Positions 46,401 to 58,400 of a stretch of DNA of 64,000 nt are shown here, in pieces. The translations under genes and the position numbers were made by a program. The notes below the pieces were generated by a model. The model saw only the letters and a program-made list of their open reading frames with translations. It was not told the DNA's origin and made no database searches. The DNA is from Sphaerolaimus hirsutus (taxonomy: Eukaryota; Nematoda; Chromadorea; Monhysterida; Sphaerolaimidae), in assembly GCA_964036195.1 (NCBI GenBank), contig OZ038454.1, forward strand, positions 1,426,001 to 1,490,000, given 5' to 3'. The stretch's first letter is position 1; each line of letters starts with the position of its first letter.

Positions 46401-49400
46401 GGTATTCAGATGTTCAAGTTCATGTGTGTGTAGACTTCAGTTGACTGAACTCCAGGGAACTTTAGACAGAAATAGTGAAGCATTCACTTCACATGTTCAG
46501 GGTTGGTTTTAGTAAAATTCTTTTTACTAAAATTGTAGTACAATTGTATATAAATTGTATTTTATATTTATATTATTCTTAAATTTTCCATTTTATTTTT
46601 ATTTTTTATGTCAGATCGTGACCAGAATTGATTTTTGTAAAATTATTTTTACTAAAATTGTAGTAAAATTGTATAAAAATTGTATTTTATTTTTATTTTA
46701 TTCTTCAATTTTCTATGTTATTTTTATTTTATTCTTCAATTTTCAATTTTATTTTTATTTTTTCTGAGATTCTGCCAACCCTGCACATGTTTAATAAGCA
46801 CTCCCAGACTCTGTAAATTGTTTAAAGTCATGCAAAGTTTGAATATCAGCAAAGTCATCCAGGTAAAATAACTGGTAAAAATACAATAAAATATGACAGG
46901 TAAACAATTTTACAGGGTCTGGTGATGGTATTTGGTTCTAGACTGTTTAAATCATGTTTAACAAGTCACTCAAGTGAAGCTATACACTTATCTTACACTC
47001 CCCCCCCCCCCAAACAAAAAAAAAAAACTTGTAAAAAGCACCACATACCCAGGTGGAGGTGGCCTTACAGGTAGTGCCTTTGGAGGTGGGGGTCTTTTTG
47101 GTTTTGATTCATTGTGCTTTTTGCGGAGTTCTTCCTGCAACACCTCTGAAATTGGCTTCCATTCCTGTGTGGGATAAATTGTTGAATTTTTGAATTTTTG
47201 AACTGTTTTTTTTCTGGTTGATTTTGGAATTTGAAGAAATATTATGAAAATGTGTAGTGTAATTATTTGAATTGGCTCTGGACACCTGCAACATGTTATT
47301 TAACAATTTGTTCAATGTCATGTAAACTGCTTGATAAAATGTTCTATTGTATTCTATGAGACATTTGACTTACATTTTACACAAGATTTGAAAAAATAGT
47401 GTGACATTTCACATTTTGCATAATATATTACAGGGTGCAGGACATGCCCCAGGCTTATTTTCTGGTTCAGACAAGTTATTGCTTAAAGTAAAATGAACCA
47501 TCAAGTGTGGACATAAGTTGAATTTCCTACTTACCTATTATGTTTTCTATACCATATAGTGCCATTGAATGATTGAGTTATTCAATTTTGCTTGGGTGGC
47601 TTATTCAAATCCATACACAATTTTGCTGTACACACCAGGTAACCAAATTACATTTTTAAAATTAAGTAAAGTCAAAAAATCAGCTTGAACACATTTGAGT
47701 TTACTCGAGCAACTTATTTTTACTTTCCATCAACCGCAGTTGATGAAAACCTAATTCCAGTTTACTCAAATGCCATTCAAAATTGATTTCTGAGTTTACA
47801 AAAAAATTAGTTAACCAGCAGTAAACTAGTGTGTGCAGCACAAATATGAACTCACCTTCCCAGGCGTAATTGGAGTGCCTTCCCCCTCTACATCTGGTGA
47901 TTTTATGTCTTCCCCTGGCACTGTGCCATGCATTTCAATTTCATATTGTTGTCTGTAACTTTTGACCTTCTCCAGGGCACTGGAATCTTTTATGTGCTCG
48001 ATGTTCTCTTTGGTTTTGGTCATTGTTGAGTCGATTTTTTCCTGTTTTGGATGTTTTTTATAGACATTTTGTTCATTTACCGTATTTCCTCGAAATACCC
48101 CCCCCCCGTTTAAATCCCCCTCAAAAATCTCACTCTGAAAAGATAAACCCCATGGGGGTATTTCGAGGAAATACGGTATTACAAGCTTTGAAGAGAACAA
48201 AGAATATTTAAGCAGTCTAGTTGTGTAGTGCCATTCAATTTGTATACTAGAATATTTATGGAAAGCATAAAGGCGAGTGAAACATTTGAAGAATCTCATT
48301 AGTGGTGTTAATTCCGCAAGTTGACATGAAAAAAAACAATAAAATTTATAGGTGATGAGTCAAGTCAACGCCATAACTGATAAGCGAACTGAAAAGTAGT
48401 TATGCCAGTTATATGGTCAGTTTGATTTACCACTTTAATGTCCGGAATGTTTGACACTAAAAATTGCAATGTAAATACCGTATTTGCTTGAATAATTCGC
48501 AGGGAAAGTACAGGGTGGCCCACGTCAGCCGCACGGTTTCAATTGGCTCCCAACACTTCAATTTTGGATAGAAATGGCTGAAATTTGGTATGAGGGTAGA
48601 TAAATGTACCCAATTTGTTATGTTAAGTGCACGGTTTCATATCACAAGATTTTGCGGTGAACGTGAAGCACAGTTTCATATTCACATGTTGAAAACAGTC
48701 CCAATTTAGGTGGTCCTGTGGAGTCACGTTTTTTGCATATGATGTGATAAATGTGACAAATCTGGTGATATGATTGTGTGCGCTTAACATACTCAATAGG
48801 GAACATTTATCTGCTGCCATGCCAAATTTAGGCTATTTTTATGAAGAATTGGTGATTTGGTAGACGATTGAAGCTCATTGGACAGTTCAAACACGTACAA
48901 AACTGTGTTTCACGTTCCGACATGAATTTTTGTTATGTGGAACCGTGGACTTAACACAACAAATGGGGTACATTTTTCTACCGACATACAAAATTTGAGC
49001 AGTTTTCATTCAAAATTGACGTGTTGGGAGCCAATTGAAACCGTGCGCCTGACGTGGGCCACCCGATATAATTGCTCCAGACTTTTTCTGGAGGAACTTT
49101 TCAAGATGGAGAATTATTCAAGCAAATTTGGTATTTATACCAAAAATTATGCAAATTGATTTACACCAACTTTATGCAGGGCCAATTTTACAATTGTTTT
49201 AATCGGATAAATTTGGCACACCTGCATTTTATCAAATTGATCTTTCCAGTCATCAGCTTTGTGGCTGCCTGGAGGAGGCGGTCTCACTGGGGGTGGCCTA
49301 AATAAAGAAAAGCACTGTGGAATTTGAATGATTGTATCCAAAAATTATCTAGCTAGTTGACATTTTATATTAATATCGTTTTTCAGTATAGTTAGTTGCA

Positions 49401-52400
49401 TGCACTGTATTGCAATCTGTATTGTTCTTACATCAACTATTTTTACAACTTTTTTTCTGTTTTGTTCATCTCCTGTGAATAGTTATTACTAAACAGCCTC
49501 CTGCTGTTCAAATATTCACTGTTACTTCTGTTTGCCAGTTTTCTTTTTTAAACATCTGGTCCTTGTGTTGCCTTCTGTCAGGGACGTAGCCAGGATTTTT
49601 GAGCGGGGGGGGGGGCGGATTGTATACGGAGCTTGGCGAACGGGGGGGGGCGGCGCCGCCCCCCCCCCCTAAAATTTTACCACTGTTGTAGGGGAATGGC
49701 GCCATGGCGCTGGCGCCATTCGTAGGCGCCACGCCATGGCGCCACTGGCGTTGGCATTGGCGTTAAAACAGCAGTATACGTCTGTATTTTACAGGCATAT
49801 ACAGCGACATGGACAGAAATTGAGTCCATTTTCACTGGCTTTTAGGCCGCGGAGACAAAAAGCCAAAAAGATATGTTGTGAAGGGAGAATGCGCGCTTGC
49901 GTGCAAAAAATTTTCAAACTGTCGACAAAATCGTCGTCTGAAAGTGCCATTTCTGGCACATTTTTTGGTCCGGCCCGGGAAGGGGGGGGCGGCCGCCCCC
50001 CCCGCCCCCCCCCCCTGGCTACGTCCTTGCCTTCTGTGTTGAGACACTTTTCATGCGGAAAGAAAATTGGAAATTGAAAAGCTTGTTAACAAAAACCCTT
50101 AATAGGAAGCACATCTGAGGAAATATCACAAATTTACCTGGTGGGTTTTGGACTGCTGCCACCATCATCTGCACTATTTTCATTTGCATCAGCATCAGGT
50201 GACTTCCTGTCTGCTTTTGGGCTCTGGGAGAATTAAATGCATGGTATTTTAGCACTTGCTTTATTTTGTATTTTTTTTGTTGTAAATAATTGACCTTCTT
50301 GCCCAACTTTGTTACGTTTTATGGATTTTGACTCACACACAATGATACTGGGATGGGCAGTACAGTGGGCCACAAATATATTGGTCAACATAAAGGATTC
50401 ACATTCAGAAATAATGTGCACTATGGTACAAAAGAGTTTCTCATTGCTGCTTTTTACCTCCTTTTTGAATACATCACAGCAAAATCCAGACTGATTTCAC
50501 TGACCTTATCAAAATATCGGGTGGCCCACGTCAGGCGCACGGTTTCAATTGGCTCCCAACACGTCAATTTTGAATGAAAACTGCTCAAATTTTGTATGTC
50601 GGTAGAAAAATGTACCCCATTTGTTGTGTTAAGTGCACGGTTCCACATAACAAAAATTCATGTCGGAACGTGAAACACAGTTTTGAACGTGTTTGAACTG
50701 TCAAACGAGCTTCAATTGTCTACCAACTCACCAATTCTTCATAAAAATAGCCCAAATTTGGCATGGCAGTAGATAAATGTTCCCTATTTAGTATGTTAAA
50801 CGCACACATTCATATCACCAGATTTGTCACATTTATCACATCATATGCAAAAAACGTGTCTCCACAGGACAACCTAAATTGTTTTCAACATGTGAATATG
50901 AAACTGTGCTTCACGTTCAACACAAAATCTTGTGATATGAAACCGTGCACTTAACGTAACAAATGGGGTAAATTTATCTACCCTCATACCAAATTTCAGC
51001 CATTTCCATCCAAAATTGACGTAGGAGCCAATTGAAACCGTGCGGCTGACGTGGGCCACCCTGTACATTCTACAACACATCTATCAAACACAAATACACA
51101 AAACATGTATCGACAAGGGCGCTGCGCACACTAGCTTGCTGTCAGCAAACTCAAATCTTGATGAACTTGTAAATACGATTTGAACACATTTGAGTTTACT
51201 GGAAATGAAGAGTTTGTCAACAAGAGTTTATGAAGATTTATAAACTCAAATATGTTCAAAACTACAAAGCTGATTTATGAGTAGCCAATTTGTGTTCACT
51301 TCTGTCAGTAAACTAGTGTGTGCCAAAGCAATTAAACATTTGCAACCCAGGGGTAGGAAAGGATACTTCCAAATCACTAGTTCGTGTGTTTTATTGCCTA
51401 TTTACAGCTTTTTCTGTAAATAGTATAGAGCAATTTACAATCGATCCAACCCCCTGAAGCCACCAAGAACCCCCTGAAAGAAATGTCAAAATGTAGAATA
51501 CCCCTGAAGCCACCTAAAACAAGCTCAAACTCAACTTGAGTCGACTTGTGAGTTGTGACTCATGCGTTAAATTGGTGCTTCAGTAAATTAAATTAGACTC
51601 GACTCAACTGGAAAAATATGGCAATCACCCAAGAGTTGAGGCTTTTGCCCTATTTGACCAGAAAAATTTGGGGGCTGTGACTTGAACTCAAGTTCAAAAA
51701 ATAGGTTTCACATGCTATACATACCCCAGGTGGTGGTGGTCTGCCGGGTTTGCCAGGTGAGGCAGCTGGCCTAGCTGGCTTCTCAGCTGGATCTGACTCG
51801 GCTGGAGTTCTCTCAGGGCTGGGTGTGTCCATTTCTGGCACATTTTCATTGGTTGCATGAACTTCTGCTGCTGAGTCAGTCTCTGAATGAGGTTCTGGTG
51901 TGCCTGGATCCTGTAACATGTTGAGACATGGCTTAGTGACAAGTTGCTGACAGTGTCAACTCGTTCACAAGTTGCTTACCAAACAGTAAAAATTAGATTT
52001 GTTTAGCCCACTGACAACTATTTTGCAACTTGCTGACATCCTAAAATCTGTCTACATTATAAACATTTCCAACAAGCTGACAGCTCTGCCGACGACAGAA
52101 GCTTCAACTACAAGCTGCCAAATTGATAGTCAGAAAAATGCTGGCAACTGACATACCAAATGAAAACAACATTTATGTTGTTTTGGCAACTCCCAGCAAG
52201 TTGTGGTTCATGTGTTGTGGTTCAGTCAGTAAGTTGTAATTCATGCGTTAATAAGTGTCAGTGGCTTTGTTTTTTCTACTTGTTCTTATCTGTTTCCAAA
52301 AAATGTTATGCCATATCAAAACCAACTATTGTCATCTGGACTATGGGGATCACATTGTCATCCTGGCCTTCGTAATCCTGTGTGTTTGTGACAAATATAT

Positions 52401-55400
52401 GTAACCTCTTGTGAAACACTGAATCAAAATGACTGCCACTGCAAAGAATTGTTGCACGATGCATTGTTATATGTAGTGAAGTGTGATCACCTTGCTTCAG
52501 ACAAACATTACAATAGTCATCAATCATCAATTCTTGCTTTGAGTGATTCAAAGTTCACAACTTCCAACCTGCTTTACTTGGTATTCAGTAGTTTCTGTAG
52601 CACTCTCAACTACATTTTGCCCAGTTTCATCATTAGAAGCATCCTGAGTCTGGTCATAGTAATAACCATTTTGATATGATTGGTCATACCCATCAGCTTG
52701 TGGGTATGAAGAGTAGTCATACCCATACCCTTCAACGCCTTCTTGCGGTTGGTATGAAGAGTAGTCATACTCATACCCGTTCTGTTGACTGTCTGGGACT
52801 TCTGCTTGGTTGGCATCTGTTTGTGGAACGGCTGCACTTGCCTCCTCTTGAGTACCATATTGTGCATAATATGCTGAATAGTCATATTCCTGTGAAGTTT
52901 GTTTATTTTGCCTGATTCTTTTGTTGCATTTTTATTTAACAATGTGAAAGACACCTGCTGTGAAGGGTCATAGTATTGTAGTTGTCCATTTTCATCATAA
53001 TATTGTCCATAATATGCATTTGGGTCATATTCCTGTGAAGGTCAAGATGCCTATCTTTGGCAAATAATCTCTAGGAATGTCTAAAAATATTTGATGACTT
53101 TACAGTTTGTATGCACAGTTCACATTGGCAGTAAGACAATTATAACTGATATTATTCTCAAATATGGAGAAAAAGGTGTTGCTGTCAAAATGTTTTACAT
53201 TTTGTTTGAACAATAACAAATTTTCTAATTACAAGATTACCACATGTGAGTTGTCATTGGCACTCTGAACAACACAAAACACAAATAACTGGGCATATAT
53301 AGCATCAAGTCACTGAAATATAGATTCTTCATTCAGGAAGATCTCACTTGTTGGGTATCATTTTGCTGTATGCCAGTTATGTTTTCATTATCACTTTGTT
53401 GGTTTGCATCATGTTGTTGTGGATCTGGGTAATACTGTTCCTGATTAGTGTCATACCCTTGCTGACTTGTATCATATTCTTCCTGATTTGTAACATATTG
53501 TTGTTGATTTGCATCATACTGTGGCTGATTTGCATCATGATTATACTGTTCTTGATTTGCATCATACTCTTGCTGATGCTGCTGACCAGACTGATACTCA
53601 TAGTGCTGTTCTTCAGATTCTCGCCCAGAACTTATGTCCTGTTTTTCATCTTTTTGGCTGATTTCCACAACATTTGCTGAACTGGTCTGTTGAATTGAAA
53701 GCACCTCATCTTGCTCGAGTTGTTCCAGTTTTTTCTTGTTTATTCTCACATCATTTTTCACTGTTTCACTTTGCTTTGGAGGTGCTGGAGGCGGCCCTCT
53801 GTCCTTGTGTGAAGCTGCAATAAATCTGTTTGACATCTAGTGTAGGTGTATATACTTTGGTGACTCCACAGTTTGCATGCACAGTTCACATTGGCAGTGT
53901 GCCAACAATGACACATGCGATAATGAAAAAATATCCAGAAAATGGTTGCGATTAATATGTTTTACATTGGTAATTTTTAAGAAATGTAAAATGTTTTCAC
54001 GTCACTTTTAAAAAGTTGCATGTGTTGGTTATCATTGGCATTCTGCCAATATCAGACCTAAATAACTCCATGTGCGTGGTTTCTATACAATGGCAGTCAC
54101 TGAAGTATACACATTCAACTGAATATGACATTAAAGATGGGTGGATAACTCACGAACAACTTGCATCTTGTCATCAAATATGACCCATTCAAGACTGGCC
54201 ATTTTATGCACCACTGGTGATGGAGGAACCTGTATTTTAGTGTTGTTCAGTTTTCTCAGCTGAATCTAGTGTTATTTTTGTTTCCCTGGCACCTTATAGT
54301 CCTTCAGTAACTAACCTTTTGTCTATAATATGGGTTCTGTTCCAAAATATCAGGCACATCTTCAGCTGGGGTAGAATGACCTGAAAAACACATCATAAAA
54401 ACATCAAATTAGGGCTAGGGTCACATGAAGTCCAGTTTATTGACAGCTTGACACATTTTACTTTGACACATGACTCAACATGTCACTGCTGAGTAGTGCT
54501 TTGTTCATCAAATTTTTTGATGCCCAATATTGAATAGGAGTATTGATTCAGATTTTTACAAAATACAATGTTTATTGCTCAAAACATTCTTAAACTAGTA
54601 ATAATGAGATTTGTCATTACTGTAACTACACAATGTAATAACTATTGCTAGCCCACCCTGTATTCATTATATGCCTCAAATGTCTCGCCTCAAATGTTAT
54701 TGTATTTAAACTTATGACTGATGTGTATATTCTATATTTTAGTCTGATGGAACTTATCATTCACTTATTTCTTATAAATACAAGAGGGACTATTCACAAA
54801 TACGCTTTAAGCAAGAACATGTCAGCTAGTTGTCTTGAGTTGTCAGCAAATTGTCAGTCAGTTGTCTCACTGTGAGAGATGACATTTCCCTTCAAACCTC
54901 ACCCGAAAGCCTGCCAGAAATGGGCATTTGATTGACCATTGCATCATAAAATTCGGACCAAGTCATTGATGATTTGCGGCGCCTGTGCCCTCGCACTGGG
55001 GTGCCCACTGCGCTGACTGTGATTAAAGTGAGATAATTTACGAGTTTTTAAAGTTTCGGTTGTAAACTACCGTATTTCTCGAAATACCCCCCTCGAAATA
55101 CCCCCCGTCTCGAAATACCCACCCCCCTCAAAATGGCTATGAAATAATTACCCACCCCCTCGAAATACCCCCCCCCAAATTGCGTGTACAGAGAATGTAC
55201 ATGCCAAAACTGCGGTTTGTGATCTGGCAATGCGGAGTATATGTTAAAAACAATGACTGTGTCACGTCAGAACAGGGTCTACACCATCTACACACTAAAA
55301 TAAGTGTATAGACCCTTATACATGGTGCTTATTGTCGCATTTTTCGACGTCTGCGTACGTTACAACCAACATTTTAGTACTGGGGGTTCAACAAATTTGT

Positions 55401-58400
55401 GGCGAAATACCCCCTCGAAATACCCCTTTCGTTTAACCCCCCCCCCTCAAAATTCTCACGCTGAAACAATCACCCCCCCCCCTTCGAGGAAATACGGTAG
55501 TTCTTTTGTAGGCAGAATAAATCAACCACTTTTTTAAAATTTTATGTTAAACCACTCCTTTTATAGTCCAATTTTACCATACCAACCAGACTCTTTCCCA
55601 GGCACTCTAACTTTCATTCCAGTACCCAAAAAGCTCTGCAGTGATTTCTGCATGTAATCCATGACGCCTCCACTTGTACCCTCTTCGTTTTTGCTTGCAG
55701 TTGCATCGTGGCTGTGATTTTGGATACTTTTTGATGGATCTTGCATCAAACTTTGAGGCACCAAGGCTTCAGCACGGTTGATGAAATCTTCCAGAACTTC
55801 TAGTTGCACTGGGGTGGTGCATCTGTGAGATTGGTGATTGGTGATCGGTTGTGGGCTGTGTAAAATGCATGTGCAAGTTGGTATGTACATGTAAAGTGTA
55901 AAATCTTAATAAATAATGTAAACTGTAAAATCATGCAAAGCGTCTGAAGCAGAGTTGGTCAAATACTGGTATTTTTGGAAAACGTGAATGTAAACGTAAA
56001 TACCTTTTCCAAAATGAAAGTATAAATACTAAAACGTAAGGTATTTTTAAAATACCTGGGAAAACGTAAAATAAAATGTAAACGTAAAAAAATTATTACT
56101 GTATTTCATCTAATGGGAGGGCGCCCTTCAATTTTTTACCAACATTCTATTATGGAGACGCCGTTTTTGGAAGCTGCCCTTCTATTTTTTCGCCAGTTTT
56201 TCAAACAATTTGTTACGTTCTGTCAACGTTTTCCCAAGTGTTATGTCACAAAAAATTATATTATGGCGATTCATAGAGTTCTTTCAACATTTGATTTTCA
56301 AAAAGCACAAAATTAATCCACAAAAGCCACTAAATAACAGCATCCGCTGACTTTTTTTAACGCATTTGGCACAATTCGAGTTTGGGAAGTAATACATAAA
56401 TACATAATACTCTGCACTGCAGGTGGGGTCGAACCATAGTATAATTTGAATATTGAATACCTATACCTTTTTTGAAAATACGGCTTCTGTGGAGGAAAAG
56501 TGTGCGCTGGCGCGCAAAATTTTTAAGGTTGTCGGAAATTTATGGCGGAAGTTGTGAGACCCAAAAAATTTCGGCAAAATGCAACGTTTTTTACGTTTTC
56601 TCTGGTACCCGGGTATTTCGGTCAGGAAAACGTAACAAAACGTAACGGTATTTTATGAAAACGTAAACGTAAACGTAAGTATAAATACCCGACTAACCGG
56701 GTATTTCGGGTAAACGTAAATACGTTTTTCCAACTCTGGTATGAAGTCATGTGAAATGTCCGATAAAATGACAATTTTTTTTTACTGGTCATTTGAAATT
56801 TTTCATGACATTTTACATGACTTTTGACACTGTCATTTTACATTTTACAGAGCATTTTGTAGGGTCTGATAGCGGATGCGGTGTATGTGATTTACATGTA
56901 CATCACTCCAATTTATGCTGATGACTTAATTTCCCATTTGCACACGCAAATTGATTTACACCGGCAGTGTTTCACTTTAAAAGTATTGAATAAAATATGA
57001 AAAATAAGTGGTGGCTGAAAAATCTTTTTGATAAATTAAGATACTTTTCTTTCTGTATTTGGGCTGAATGACCCCTTTCACAATTAGTCGAATCTGTACT
57101 CTATCAGAATAATTCCAGTAAACTCAAATGCCATTCAAAGTTGATCAATGAGTTTACAATTTTTTTAGTTTACTACCAGTCAACTAGTGTGCGCAGTGCC
57201 TTGGGTTCAAATCAAACGGGATCCCGATCACGAATCCGGCAAATTTTCGGGATTTTACTTTCCCGATCCCGAAACCCCAATCCCGGTCCCGATAGCGATC
57301 CCGAAAACTCAAACAACCAATCCCGATCCCGAAAAATCAAACCCGTTTCCCGGTCCCGATGGCGATCTCGAAATCTCAAACAACCAATCCCGATCCCGAA
57401 AAATCAAACCCGTTTCCCGGTCCCGATGGCGATTCCGAAATCTCAAACAACCAATCCCGATCCCGAAAAATCAAACCCGTTTGAACCCTAGCAGCGCCAA
57501 TATAACCTGGGTCTCTGCGTCGCCTGCACCTCGTACTGTTTCCTCAGCTGTTTCTGGTCGATGTCTGGGAACTGTTTCACCAGCGGCAAAGCCGTCAACT
57601 TTGGTTTCGCTTCCGGAATTAAAATTTCCGGGTCCGGATCTGAACCGGACGCGTTTTCCGGTGAAATCGATTGAATTTCCAGATCTAGTTCACTTTCTTC
57701 CGCTGGCGTTAATAGATGGGACTGCGGGGGGGGGGGGGGGGTAATTGCACAGGGAAAAATTGACTGGGGCAGTCCCGCACACTGTAAATAAGATTATGAA
57801 TGAATTTTCTTTAACATAGCCGAATAGATTAACTAGTTTTAATGATGGGTTTATGTCGCAGTCAATTTCTCACGCTACTCTAAATTCATAAATTTATGGT
57901 AACATAGGCACATACATCCCAGATCGTGTAAATGACAAATGTCATGCAATGTGTCCAAAGTCATGGAAAATGCGATGCCCTGTAAATTGTAGAATGTCAT
58001 GCAATGTATCAAATTCATGGAAAATGTAATGCCCTGTAAATTGTAAAATGTCATGCAAAGTGTCGAAAGTCATGTAAAATGCCCTGTAAAATGACAAATG
58101 TAATGCAAAGTGTCGAAAGTCATGTAAAATGCCCTGTAAAATGAAAAATGTCATGCAAAGTTCCAAAGTCATGCAAAGTTCCAAAGTCATGCAAAGTTCC
58201 AAAGTCATGCAAAATGCCCTGGACAATGGGAAATGTAAGTACGTTGCATGAAATGTGCCATTTTCCAGGACATTTTACATGGTCCGGGGGTGCCGCGAGG
58301 TGCCGTTAAGTGTCTCAAGAATGAATACCTGCATTGTTGAAAAATACATTGGTCGCATCAGTTAAACTAACTTGCGATTCATCTTGTTCATTCGTTTCCA

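Noticed and set aside
53348..53680. Hydrophobic 110-codon plus-strand frame
   Set aside because: It is the antisense of the Tyr/Gln-rich stonin exon 7; the hydrophobic run follows from the CAA/TAT repeat read backwards.
57230..57490. Repeat-encoded protein of 185 codons
   Set aside because: The frame arises from the 60-bp tandem repeat within the family F element and runs antisense into stonin exon 2.
58329..58371. Longer version of stonin exon 1 ending at a CAG|GTATTC donor
   Set aside because: It shifts exon 2 out of frame and gives a stop within a few codons; the GTTAGT donor keeps the frame.
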